Assembly: GCF_010093535.1 (NCBI RefSeq) | Contig: NW_022985191.1 | Span: 411,623 to 475,622 of the forward strand | DNA length: 64,000 bases | Direction of reading: 5' to 3' | Source: Lindgomyces ingoldianus | Taxonomy: Eukaryota; Ascomycota; Dothideomycetes; Pleosporales; Lindgomycetaceae | Part shown: piece by piece, positions 34,059 to 45,855 of the stretch | Layout of the letters: the number at the start of each line of letters is the position of its first letter | How positions within the stretch are numbered: position 1 is the stretch's first letter | Notes under the pieces: model-generated | Seen by the model: the letters and a program-made list of their open reading frames with translations, nothing else | Database searches by the model: none | What the model was told of the DNA's origin: nothing | Program-made: the position numbers and the translations under genes

Positions 34059-35240
34059 ATGCCCCACTCCACCAACAGCCATATTACGATACATAAGATC
34101 CAGCCGCCGGAAGGGTCTGCGATTAATTTCGGGGCTGAGCTTCGAGGTGCTGATATTGAAAATGTATCTGGTACGTCCAAGTTTCATCAAAGATGCAAGT
34201 GACGAAGGTACTAAGCAAATACAGAAAGCGACTTTGAGGTGATTAAGAAGGCCCTCTATGAGAATAATGTCATCCTCTTCAAGAATCAACAATCGCTATC
34301 CCCGCGCGCTCAATACGAACTCGCTAGGCTCTTTGACCCATCAGCAACTGGCTACGGCCATGGCACAACTCTCGATGCAAAGCGTTCAATCCTGCACCCA
34401 GATCTGAAGACCATCCCGCATCAACCCCAGGTCCAAGCTATCGGAAATGGCCCCGTTGCCTCATTTGAAGGCCTCGAAAACATTACACTCAAGCATCCGC
34501 ACCACAAGACGTTCCATAAGCATGCAATTAGCGCCGAAGATGACCGCGATAACACTCGCTTCTACAGATGGCACATCGACGCTGCTCTCTACGACCTGGA
34601 GCCACCACGGGTCACTTCCCTTATGGCTGTCAAGGTTCCAAAGACCGAGATGCAGAACCTCCGCTACGATGATGGAACTGGCGATCAACTTAAAGTCTCG
34701 CGAGGAAGCACGGCATTTGTAAGCTCCTACAAGATGTACGATTTGCTCTCGGAAGAAGACAAGGAGTTCGCTCGTACAACCAAAGTCCAATATGCCCCTC
34801 ACCCATACATCTGGATGTCTCCTGCCCGATCCCGTTCCGATGGACTAGGAATGGAGAGCGACGGCCTTGAACTTGACTCCTCCTCCCTCCCATCCATCGA
34901 CGAATCTAAAATCAAGATCCTCCCTATGTGCTGGAAGAACCCAGTGACAGGACAATTAGCTCTCCAAGCCCATCCCAGTGCTGTGCAGAAACTGATTCGC
35001 GCTGATGGAACCGTCATCGATGAACTTAAGGAAGTTCGCGAAATCGTGCACAGGATGCAGCGACCGGGCATTGCTCCAGAGCTGGTGTATGGAATTGATT
35101 GGGAGGAAGGCGATTTGGCCATCTTCAACAACCATGGTGTTTTGCATACTGTCACTGGAAGCTTTTTGCCAGAAGAGGTTCGCATTTTCAGGCAATGCAA
35201 TATGGCTGCGAGTGAGCCACCACTAGGTCCGGATGCATGA
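34059..35240 (+). CDS. xanA: Alpha-ketoglutarate-dependent xanthine dioxygenase
   Basis: Two exons, 34059-34170 and 34225-35240, give 375 residues. The protein is a TauD/TfdA-fold Fe(II) dioxygenase: FYRWHIDAALY gives the HxD iron ligands (about H154 and D156), FNNHGVLHTVTG the distal His (about H345) and VRIFRQCN the 2-oxoglutarate-binding Arg. Long stretches such as YGHGTTLDAKRSILHPDLKT and IGNGPVASFEGLENITLKHP match the fungal XanA group, which hydroxylates xanthine to uric acid in place of, or alongside, xanthine dehydrogenase. No signal peptide, so probably cytosolic. It lets xanthine serve as nitrogen source. The upstream palindrome suggests regulated expression. Confidence 0.9.
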
Positions 35241-35505
35241 TTACTGGTTAAACAAGGGTCTGGGATGTAAATAGAGAGGATAATGGGGTTTGGGTTTAAT
35301 TGTTGTTATATATAGCGTAGAAGCACAATGGGATGATAGCGAACACAAAATTATTTTTCTTTCAATCAAGAACCCCCTCTCCTGCGCTTTAAGGTTGATG
35401 AAATTACTACCTAGACTTTTGGGTTGTCCTTATCCAAGCTTAATATTAATACTAGAACGTAAGCAAATATTCAAGCCTTTTAGAAACACCAAACATATTA
35501 AGCCA

Positions 35506-36996
35506 TTACTCATCATCCTCTCCCTGACCTCCTTGAATACCTCCAAGCACGCCTCCAAGGAGACCGCCAACCCCTTTCTGAACACCGCCCAACGTACTTC
35601 CAAGGCCTCCAACGACATCACCTCGTCCCAGCTTCCCAACGCCTTCTCCTAGACCACTCGTTATACCTCCCACAGCGGCCCCGGCCCCCTTGCCAACTCC
35701 ACCTACAACATCACCTAGCGGGCCGCCAACAGTACTTCCGACGCCACCGACCGCATCGCCGACGGTGTTTCCGACACCCTATCACCAAGTTAGCTATAAT
35801 CTAGTCCACTACGGGGTTTGAAGCACTCGCCTTTCCTACACCACCAACCGTATTTCCTACCCCGCTTGACAATCCCCCAACTGTTCCCTTGACATCTCCC
35901 CTTCCTATCGCTCCCGTCGTCTTACTGACGGTCCCCTGCAAGCCCTTCGTCGCAGCGCCAGTCGTATAATACAAGTTATCCGTCACTCCTGTTGCTGTCT
36001 TGCCAACTCCATCCGTAACATGCTTCACCGGCTTGCCCACACCTGCAGGCAACTTCTCCAGTCCCTTCCCTGCGATACCGGTGATGCCATTGACTCCAGC
36101 ATTAACACCCGTGGTCGCAGAATCTGTAACAGTGTTCAACGTACCGGTTGTAAGTCCCACAGTTTTATTTGTAGCACCGGTAACAGCATTTGCGCCTTGT
36201 CCGATGACGCCCGGTTTTTTGGTAGCTGGAGCGGCAGGGACTGTCTTTTGGGCTTGGGTAGGCGTGGGTTTAGTGCCGTCGGGATTTACTTGCTTGATCG
36301 GTGTCTTCTTCAAAGGTGTAGCCTTAACACTTGATTCTACTCCGGCGGATGTTTTGACCGGCGATGTATTGCTAACGGCACTTGTTTCAGCTTTTGAGGC
36401 TGGAATGGGCTTTTTAGTTCCTATCAGTGTGCGTGTAGTAGTCTTGGAGGCTGCGCTGGTGGGAGTCTTGTTTGCTGATACTGGAGTTTTCTTCGCTGGA
36501 GTTATGGCCGAATAGGTGGGTGTTGAAGGCGCCGTCTTTCTCGATGCAGGTGGTAGTGGCTTCTTCGTTCCCAACGGAGTCCGCACCGGGTTTGCCTTCG
36601 GTGGTGCTGCGGTCTTCGAAGCGGTTGTGTTAGGTGGCATCGAGGTGCTCGGCAGTTTCGTTGGGCTCTTCTTCACAAGATTTGGTCCTGTCTTCGTGGC
36701 AGAAGTTGCTGTGGAGGTAGTTGCAGCTTTCTTGACAGGACTAGCCTTCGGAGCAGTGGTTGGATTGGCAGGAGTGGTAGTAGGTTTCTTTGTCGCCTGC
36801 TGCGCTCCTTGTGCCACTCTGGAAACGTTTGCTACGCTTGCTAGTCTAGAATATGTTAGCGAGTTATATCAACGGTTTCGAGGTTTGAATTAGGACAAAT
36901 ATGCAGTCCTATTCAAGCGCAGGGAATGATAATGATGGGCTGTTACTAACATTGAAGCGCAGCATTCTGTTTCCTAAGGTCTTCAACGGCGGACAT
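35506..36996 (-). CDS. LEA-like repeat protein, Thr/Pro/Lys-rich with Gly-Val repeats
   Basis: Three exons on the minus strand fit: 36951-36996 (MSAVEDLRKQNAALQ), 35831-36840 and 35506-35778, giving 442 residues. The middle part is Thr/Pro/Lys/Ala-rich with recurring TPLGTKKPLP- and TLIGTKKPIP-type units. The C-terminal 200 residues are glycine-rich 11-14-residue repeats (GVGKPVKHVTDGVGKTATGV, VGGLSSGVGNTVGGVGK, then GVGNTVGDAVGGVG). The second intron needs a GC donor (GCGAGT); using it keeps the glycine repeat running for 90 more residues to EDDE, while without it the protein stops at NPVVD. The composition resembles late-embryogenesis-abundant or stress-related fungal proteins. Function is not established. 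Confidence 0.75.
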
Positions 36997-37495
36997 TTTT
37001 CTATTCAGTTGAAGGCTCGTAGGAGGAAGAAGATTTCTACTCTATAAAGTATCGATCGTAAAGACCCTGAGTCGAATATTGAATATTCAATAAGCGGTAG
37101 ATCATTAACATGGAGTCGATGATTTTATGTTGCTCGATGATCTTCGCATACGTCATTTCGCATGTGGCGCAACCAAGTTACAGGCCTGGAAACATGGCAA
37201 CTTTGACAGCGAAAGGTTTGTTGGTATTTTGGCTTTAGCACATCTAGCCTGAGGGGTCAGATCTCCTAGAGATATATAGGAAGGCATAGGTGTGGCCATG
37301 GCTGAGTATAAAGTGGGGAAGTAACGTGTAACACAGTTCACTTTCAGGACATCGTGAGCGTCCAGTCTCCGAAATGAGCTTTCGATTGACATGTAAATGA
37401 AGCTACACTAGTCTACAGGAGAAATATTTTCTCTCGCCCTCCTACACAAGCCTCCAATCACCATTTCCGCTGGCTCCTTTGCGACTCTAACCTAT
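36997..37495. other. Intergenic region
   Basis: Promoter of the repeat protein and 3' flank of the secreted protein. A minus frame at 37153-37392 has no family signal. Confidence 0.4.
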
Positions 37496-39283
37496 TTACA
37501 AGGCCTTGCCCCTGGCGCCGAGCATGAAGATCATACCCTCTGGCGTAGTAGGAATGCTGAGGATTCCACCGTCGACAGTAGTGTTTGTCTTGATGTCGTT
37601 TGTGCTAAACTGGTAAGAGCCTATCTGCATGTTAGCCTTGCAAGACCACCTTCGGATTATACCCTACGGTTAAGCTTACCTCCTCCCCCAGCGCCGAAGC
37701 TGAACCCGAAGATATGAATCCCTCCACCGACATTCTTCTTCCCCTTCTCGATAAACTCGGTAACGTTCCTCCAGGTCTCGGTATTCTTAAACGTAATTGA
37801 CAAGCTAAGTTGGTATCCAACCAAAGCATGTGTTAGGCGGACGCGGCCGGCAAGGCCGTCAACCTCTCCAGGTCGGAGCTTAGGATAAGTTTTACGAACG
37901 TTTCCAACATCCCAGAATCCGGTGTTAATAGGTACAAGCTGAGGAGCGCCTTTCATCGTCATCGTGAGACTGACTTCTTGTGTGAACGTACTGCTCCACG
38001 AGTTGAAGTGGGTGACCTCAGAGGTTGCAGAGGCTTTGATCCCTAGAATTCCAAAGAAACCAGCTCCGCCACTCTTGACGGTTTGCGAGTAGCCGAGGGT
38101 GCTCCAATCGTGGCCATCAACGTTCTTATAATTGTATTGTAGAACGGTGTTTCCCGTGCTCGAGGTGTAGAAGGCATCACAAACGTTCTCGTAGGAGCCG
38201 AGTGTGTAGGCAGGCCTATATGCAACGAAGTCCGTGATTTCTTGCTTGACAAATGGCTTAAGATTGACAAGATAATTAGGTGCGGATGGATAAACCATCA
38301 TGTTGTAGCTGTCCGTACAATTAGTCAAGTTCCCCGAGGGATAATGATGATGAGAGAAAGCCGTTGTGTTGGTTGTATTTGGGCAAGCACTTTATTGAGA
38401 AATATGTGAGTGGACATTCGTCGCATTCGCAGGAACAACATTCGAATGGACTCCTAAGAGGAATAAATACGTACCCTGGCATTGATGCTTGATCAAACTG
38501 GGCCTTGTCGTTGATGTTCTTGCGCTGTTCTTGGATAAGGTTGTACTGCGATCCATATACACTCAACATGAAGTTGTTGTATGTGGCATCGGCATTGACC
38601 ATTTGTTGCTGGAAGTTAGAGTATTGTGGATCGTTTTCTGCAATCCAGCTCTGGAAAGACTGGTTGTAGTACTTCGCAATTTCGTCTGTTTTCCAGGCAA
38701 GGAAAGCCGCGCTCTTTTCCTTCTGAAACTTCGCCTTCGCAGTATTAACAGCTGCCTCATATGCATCCAATTTCGCCTGTTGTTCTGGAGTCAACACCTT
38801 GTCCGTGATGTTGACGGATTGCAAATATCTAGTCTCGTTAGATTTCTGAAGTGGAGAGGGGGAAGCTCGAAAAAGAGGAATTGTCAATCATGTCAATGAC
38901 AACGATCTGAAGCACTTACGTCTCAAGCGTTTGGACATAGCCTGGGCCATCATTCCCAAGCAGGGGACTGGAGGAATTCTGAAGCGGATCGACGAGATTG
39001 TCTATGTTCATCAGCCAAGCGAAAATAGACACACTGCCAACTTACACAACTCCATATTAGTGACCGATTCAGGGCATGGGGTGCCACCACGAACAAAGTT
39101 GCTCGTAGGAGGAGTGACGTAGATAAAGTCCGTTCCTTTCGTGAGTGGTGCGTTCGCAGTAATGAACTGACTCATGATTTGGCCATATGCCTTCCAAGCA
39201 ATGAGACTGGCCTCTTCACTTGTAATCGCTAACGCCGAAGCCGAAAACGAAAGAAGGTGGATGAGATAGCGTGAGGGAGCCAT
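37496..39283 (-). CDS. Predicted secreted protein of unknown function
   Basis: Five exons on the minus strand fit with exact phases: 39046-39283, 38920-39001, 38475-38828, 37680-38308 and 37496-37620, giving 475 residues. The N-terminus MAPSRYLIHLLSFSASALAI is a signal peptide. Residues of about 110-225 are strongly helical and coiled-coil-like (EQQAKLDAYEAAVNTAKAKF, LIQEQRKNINDKAQF). The C-terminal half is beta-rich with Gly clusters (GGAGFFGILGIKAS, GIHIFGFSFGAGGGG) and ends TTPEGMIFMLGARGKAL. The design, a helical hairpin followed by a beta domain, recalls proteins that act on membranes or surfaces, but no family was recognised and no function is claimed. Confidence 0.8.
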
Positions 39284-42098
39284 GTTAATCGAATTGCCAG
39301 GCAGATGCTTGGTGGTGCCTCAATTGCGGGAAACTGTCCTCTTTTATATCCTGATCGTTTGACCGCTTAGGGGCAACTCTATCGAGACAAATTACACCAG
39401 TTCGTGATTGTGGGACCATCGTCCCGTCCCCGAGTAAGCCTCCATTCCATTTCCACTGACTTCTTCATACACCAGACCTCAGCTGGACCCACGAGACTGT
39501 CAACTCGAGCTTCGTCAACAGCATCGTACGACATGGGTTGTGCGAGGATAAGTGCTAAGACAAAAGTCATTTAGAGGACGGAGTGGGGAACTGCTAATCT
39601 AGCGCAAAAGAAATGACCCCGAGTGAAAAGAGGTTACAAAAACCTCGAAGAGGAAGTAGTGTATGCAGAGAGAGCAGAAACATCACCAATACTGCTACCG
39701 CAATAGATTGCGCGCAGCCCGTATTACTGCCAGTACAACGTGGGCAAATACTGAAGCCAGGTTCGGTGCTACCAAAGCGGTGGAGAAGAGAGCTTGTCTA
39801 CAAAGCTCCAAGTTTGGGAAGATCGTGTTAGCAATATAAAGAGGTGAGGTGAGCTTGGCACCAGTGTAGCGACGGGAAATAAATGCCTGCGTTTGGCAGT
39901 CGAATGTTCAGCCTTGGACTTAATATGTCTTCCAATCAAACAATCAAAAGATTGATAGTGATTAGAATGAAGGCGAAAGGGATACAGAATATAGGAAATT
40001 CTTGAGTGAAGAAAGAGGTGGTAGTGATAGATACAAGAACCTGGGCCAACCAAAGATTTCTCTTAGAAAGGCATCTGGAACGTAAGACGCCTCTGCCGTC
40101 GGCCGAAACCCGAACACGATAGGGTGGGGAATACCATGCAGCCACTTGAGATACCCGATTTGAACGGTTATGCAGAGCAACTTGGCTATTGTGAGTTCGC
40201 GATGCATGAGGCCATAGCTTTAGCATGGCAGAGCGAATCGAACAACGAATGAATTGACACCTCAAAGCATGCTCTCAAGGTCCGTTCGTGTATGCGGCGT
40301 TCTCAAGCGCTCCGATCCCAAGACACGTGCAAGGCCATGCGCCAGGTGAGGAGGTTTAGGCAGGTTGCATCTAAATCCTCGTTCTGGGCCATCAGTATCC
40401 GGAAAATTTAGGTCATCGACACATCCTAACTTGGCCCTGGTGTCGAAGGTGCTTTTGAATTATCAGATTTTTCTCGTATTTGAGCGCATATTTTCGAACG
40501 TTGTGGGCAGAGCCAAGTATCGGCCTTCGCTTCCCTTGAATCTGGGGTTGGAGGAAGAGCAAGGGGAGAACGCACGGAATTAGGAGCTGAACACCCGCCG
40601 AGGGCGATGAGGTCGTGATGTCAATAAGTAGATATTATGGGCCAACATGCAGCAACGGAATAACGCCCGGCGGCTCAAGCGGGCGTGAACCGGGGTAGGC
40701 GAATTAGTAAACGGGTCCGACGGTTGGAGAAGCTCTGAAAGATCTGTTGAACGAAGGGTGGTGGAGGACTTCCTGGTCAAATAGGTGTTGAGAGGGCTTG
40801 GTGCGAGGAAAGGCGGAGTTCAGGAAGGATGAATTAGTTAGAATCCATTCTACACTAAGCTCAATCTGGGGTTGAGATCCAAGTGAACAATTTTGGCTGT
40901 TGCAACTCGTATGCACTCATACGAGACCGAGGGCGTCACGAACGAGCTGTTGTCAGGCTGCATGGTGAACGGAGAGGTGATGGCTCAGGTTACATTTGAG
41001 ACACTCTTCTCGCCGAAATCTACCGTTGGTAAAGTCCGGCATCGCTCTCCATATACACTCTGAGACCATCTGCAGCTGGCAACCTCCCCCTCTTCGACAT
41101 AGTTCATTCGCGATTCCTCTAAGAGCTATGATTTTAAGTTACACCTCACGTCCCCCGACACCTTGTACGTAGACGCTCTTGAGAACATGACTTAGTCACC
41201 TCAAGGTCAAGTCGTGGTTCACAATGCCTATTACAGAGACTCTAGTTCATTTGCTTCTGGAGGAGGTCAACACAGAGGAGAAGATATTTACCCCTATGGT
41301 TCGCTTTGACGAGACGATGGTTAACAGAAGTGCCTGGTACACTCTTCTGATGGTGAGCTTACACTCGCTAACTAAGAACTTCTCCAAGGACGACTGTTCA
41401 GGTTCATCTGAAACTTGGAAGACATCTACAGACTAACTTTCACAAGCCCAGAAAGCTGCACAATTCTAACGGTTTCAAATGTGCCGCTCGTTTGTGTCTC
41501 TCAAAGCCAGCCAGTGGAAGGGAGCTGAGCACACTTTAAGATTTAGCTCGTGTTCCTCAGCCCATTCGTGCCTCAGACCTGCATTCAGACAAATCAAATC
41601 TTCGTTTTTCAGCCACAAATACGTACAGCCTTCAAATCCGAGACGAGCAAGCACTTTCACGGAAAGGTCCAGATACCAAGCAAAGCACTTTTCGCCAAGA
41701 CGTACGTTGATTGGTTTCATCGTTCTCCATGACAAAGCTCTCGCTTTCCCACGTCGCTTCCCAGACGCCGGCCGGAGGATCAGTGGAGCTTGCAGGACCA
41801 CTACGGCTAGAATTAGTAACAAGAGCAGATGCACGCCTATCAGATTGGATGGTGGGTGCCCTGAAAGGCGAGAACATTGCGCCTCAGTTGTGGCACCCAT
41901 CGCATTTCGACTGGTTTGATAAATGCTTATTTGCTTAAGAGGAGGGATCCGGTGAAGGAGCTGAAACCTCTCCGTGTCAAGTACCTCAAGAGCAGAGGGC
42001 TCCCTCTGATTTTCTAAACCCATCAAATTTAATCTAAGAACATCACAGATCTGCGCGTTTTCTTCTTTCCCTTTGTACGCTCACAGACCAAGCTCATC
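39284..42098. other. Gene-poor 2.8 kb stretch
   Basis: No gene can be supported firmly. Noted: a 63-codon minus frame at 39379-39570 beginning MTFVLALILAQPMSYD; minus frames near 39936-40265; a plus-strand candidate starting at 41224 (MPITETLVHLLLEEVNTEEK), with an intron-like break at about 41354-41404 and an open frame continuing VHLKLGRHLQTNFHKPRK; and a 183-codon minus frame at 41475-42026. None has a recognised family. They may be fast-evolving genes, relics or chance. Confidence 0.4.
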
Positions 42099-43101
42099 AT
42101 GGCGGATGAACTCCCTCCCCACGTCCTTCCTGTTCCTCGCTTTACTCTAGCGATCCATGCCGTCCAAATCCTTTTGGCCATTATCATCTTGGGGTTGGAT
42201 GCCTATGGTATTCGCTGGATCCAGTACAATGCTCTCATCTACTCGCTCGTTTGTGTGAGTACTCTGTTCCGTTTCCGCAAGGCTATGCCAGGAAGTTGGC
42301 TGACTGTACTAGACGTTGTGTACTATCATAGTAGCTATCTACATGATCGCGTCTCAAGTCTTTGTCCACCAGGCCTACAACAAATGGGCATTCTTGGCTC
42401 TTAACATCTGGATGGTCATCTTCTGGATTGTCGACCTTGGTGTCGTCGCCAACCTTGCAGCACTCTGGTCAAGCCCTTCGTGCGGATATAGCTACTACAC
42501 AGACACATACTACTGCACATATGGAAAGCGCGACCTCAGCTTATTAGAGAAGAGGGATACTACTACCTACACTGCATATCGCGGCGCGCTGGTTGCTGGA
42601 GCGCTTTTCGGGGCGGTCCAATTGTACGATTCCAACATATCTTCAGAATCATATTTGCAAGCTAACACAGCCAGTGTACTTTGGGTTGCCTCTTTGATAA
42701 TCCTCGTTGTTTACATGAATCGCCACCGTGCTGACGCAAGCGCCCCAGCGCCACCCCCAACCTACGTTGCGCCCACCAACGGTCAAGGGGTACCGATGGA
42801 GAAATATGGTGCCACAGTTCAGCCAGGACACCCGCAACAACCTGGTCAGCCTCAATATGTCCCGCAGCCTCAAACGTACGTGCAACAGCCTGCTCAGCCC
42901 ATGTATCCTCAGGGAACCGGTCCCCAATATACCGCACCATATCCCCAGCAACAAGAGCCCATCAACCGTACGGCTACTGTAAGCCCGGTTACAACAGCTG
43001 GGTATAACTCCCCAGCGCTACATACCGCTGAGCTGGCAACTCCACAGCCAGCCGGAGCCTACCACAACCCCAATGTTTCTGAATTGATGGCACAGAAATG
43101 A
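42099..43101 (+). CDS. Four-helix MARVEL-like membrane protein with Pro/Gln-rich tail
   Basis: Three exons, 42099-42254, 42313-42623 and 42675-43101, give 297 residues. Four hydrophobic segments are seen: FTLAIHAVQILLAIIILGLD, LCTIIVAIYMIASQVFV, WAFLALNIWMVIFWIVDLGV and, after a short loop, FVLWVASLIILVVYM. Loop three has paired cysteines in the CGYSYYTDTYYC block, and the third helix is followed by the dibasic site KRDLSLLEKRD. The C-terminal tail is cytoplasmic by analogy and rich in Pro/Gln/Tyr. This is the layout of fungal MARVEL-domain proteins of the plasma membrane. The second intron is fixed by frame (GAVQF|VLWVAS). Confidence 0.85.
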
Positions 43102-43617
43102 TCTCAATGAAGAACTGCCTACTGATCTCATCTAATGAGGAGAACATGCGGCAAATTTAAAGTACATGGTGTGGGATGTGGTTGTTGAAGTCCCCCAAGA
43201 TACCCTAATACCAATTATTCTAACTCGCACATGCTATGTCTTTTGTGATTCTACCCGCGCTGTGCATGTCTTATCCTCTGAGTGTTAACTCCGTCATCCT
43301 AATTCCTCCAAGATGGATCTGCCTCTGCTAATAGTTCAGTCTTCTACACAACCGTTGCTCTTTCTCTTTCCAACCTCTTGGAAGCCTCGTTACATTTCTC
43401 TAACATTCTCAACCCAACAATGCGCTGCAAATGTCCACGTTGGGAAGAGCTGCATAACCCATGCGCCAGCCATCAAGCCTTGAAAACGCGGCCCATATTT
43501 AGCTGTCCTGTGATAGTTTGTGACGTAATCGCAGTTTCCTACAGGCTAGGCCACAACTTTCGATACCATAGAGTTGATATAAGAAGCGGCGGCTAGGTAA
43601 ACGCGCAAATGGGGATC
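43102..43617. other. Intergenic region
   Basis: 3' flank of the first MARVEL-like gene. A frame at 43378-43596 has no family signal. Confidence 0.4.
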
Positions 43618-44196
43618 TTAGGATAAAAACATCCACCTCTCTTGCAATATCTTGAGTCGCTTTTGTGAAGACGAAGCACAGCCCTCCAAGGCCCAAAAGA
43701 AAAATAGTAGCCCCATGAGCACCACTCCCACAATGATGAGAATGAAAGGGTTCCCAGTCTGAACAGGAGCCATCTTCCTCGCACGTAGAGTTGGCTCCAT
43801 AGGAATGGTGTACAGATTACTTGAAAGTTGTCCTTCGGTACGCAGTAGTGAATTGTCCATCTTTGTCAAGGCGGTGGTAAGGTTAAAAGTCCTGCCAACA
43901 CCTTTCCAGAGAAGAAACGCAGGTTCGTAGTCGTCTAGTTCATTTATATGCGCTCATACCCCATTCATATAAATCTTTACTGTCTATCGTGATCCGTATG
44001 TAAGATTAAAAGAATCGCCATTGTAAAGAAATGGGTATTTAATGGGGATATTGAGGATGTTGTACTGTTGTGGTAGAATAGTGTCGCGCAATGCCTTTGA
44101 GTACGAACTCGGTGCAATAGCCGTCCCAGAGATGAGAATAAAAAAATTGAGGACAATTGCAACAATGACGCATAGGAAAGTGATCCAGAGAGTCAC
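43618..44196 (-). pseudogene. Two-helix membrane protein gene, probably broken
   Basis: One minus-strand frame reads as a membrane protein: TLWITFLCVIVAIVLNFFIL near the start, a polar loop with YNILNIPIKYPFLYNGDSFN, and near the end PFILIIVGVVLMGLLFFFWA. Between them two stops occur close together (a TAG after YGSR and a TGA after MNGV), while the frame on both sides stays coding-like (INELDDYEPAFLLWKGVGRT). Both stops are one C-to-T change from CAG and CGA. No normal intron removes both without cutting good sequence. The first exon upstream of 44196 is not resolved; an acceptor-like CTACAAG with a CTAAC branch lies there. Confidence 0.45.
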
Positions 44197-45855
44197 TTGT
44201 AGGGTGTTAGTTTGCGCTCTTAGTGGCTTCGGATTTGGTGCTTGCGCTGGGGTGCGTGAATGGGATCCAAGTGGGGGTTGTGAGCCTTCGAGGGATTGGA
44301 CGGAAGCATGTATTGATTGAGGAGCAATTGTAGGTGTGATATAAACGTCACTGAGGGTGGGGTAGATGATATAAAAATGAGAATAGGGTTGTGGTCGTGT
44401 CCTGTTCTTGAATGGCTGTCAACTCTCGTCACCAAAATGGTGAACCATTTTTGGTTGCTAAATGTTGAGCAATGCCGGTGACAAGAGACCAACGAGGCTC
44501 AGATCGAGACTGATATATCGAAAATGGTCCTTCTCTTTGGCTAGAGTCCTCTATATATGTCGAGAAGGGATGCAGGATGGAGAGCGGGATTTGGCAGATT
44601 GCTGACATCCTGGTGAAAATCATAGGGAACGCGCCATCCCTCATCGTATATTGATGGAGTGGGGTTGAGCAACTGCGTTGTTGGCCTGATGAAGCTGTAC
44701 GTACCGTCTAATTGATTGCTATTGATAAAATAGACCGACGTTCAAGTGTTGGACGAGGGTGAGGAGAAAAGTCGTGATCAGCTTGCGACAGATGGCATGC
44801 GTTGGTGGTGGGGCAAAGGCTACTTCGGTCGAGTTCCTTCTCGTTCTCTCATCCCTCTCCAAAGAACCCCAACTCTCAAGTCGTGATTGAACTTTAACAA
44901 TTCTCTTTCCTGAGACGAGGCAGCCTTCTCAGCTCACTGTGGTAGGCCGATGTAGCCAGCCTTGAGAAGTGGCTCTGGAGACTTTGGATGATCTGCACCG
45001 GACACTCTGGATCTCCACACTTCCTTTCCCCACCAGAGCTAAACTTGGGACCCTATTCAGCCGTAACCAGAGCCGGACCGCGCCCGTTAAAGTTTCTACC
45101 TCAGCTCTCGCAAGTGGCGTGGGGAACAACCAAAATGGCCCCCGAAGTTCCTGTTGCTTGCCGATCACGTGCCACCCTCATGCTTCCAAACCCTCCTCGA
45201 GGTTTCTGTTAGAAATACAGCCGTGGGCTCGGCATTAATTTCCAATTTCTCCTCTTTTTCTCCCTAGCCTTGTTTGAAATACTATCAGGTCGGCGATTCA
45301 TTGTCTTGCCTTTCAACGTGTCTCTCCATATCATTTAACTGGAAGCTTATTTTCCACATCTTATTTCCCTCATTCGCTTCCTCCTATTGATAATGTGGCT
45401 GAGAGTACAGGTGACCCCCAAGTGCACTCTTTGCCAACATTGGGCAATCAAGTATCCATTATTGAAGTCACCTCATCCATTCCTCGTATGTTCTAAGGGT
45501 GGTGGCAAGGAAAGAACCCAAGCCTCAGCCTGCCAAGACGCTTCAACGAATGGTTTTCCGTCTGTGGTTTGACGCATACGAAAGTAAAGCATATTTGCCA
45601 GTCATAGCAAGCACCGACTGACCGGGCTTGCAGAATTAGAGAAAGCTGGAGGTTGGTCATGTTACGACCCTCGGAGTCGAGAGAGAGAAACATTACTGTT
45701 GTCAGGTGCATGGGGTAGAGCTGGGATGGACTGACATTGAACCCGAGAACAACTATTTGCATATCTACCCGGCATCTTTCTCTACTCTTGCGACTTAGAA
45801 GCTGCTCTCAAACTCTTTTCTAATACTTCTGAAGCACAATACTCTAATTCGCGAC
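44197..45855. other. Intergenic region
   Basis: About 1.6 kb with short, unconvincing frames (44429-45762). The last few hundred bases are the promoter of the second MARVEL-like gene. Nothing else was seen. Confidence 0.4.

Noticed and set aside
36000..36893. Plus-strand frames of 104-171 codons rich in Val/Phe/Gly
   Set aside because: They are antisense of the Thr/Pro/Lys repeat protein; the hydrophobic look is an artefact of complementary codons.
41475..42026. 183-codon minus-strand frame
   Set aside because: It has no recognised domain, its composition is irregular, and an opposite-strand frame is equally plausible; not called as a gene.
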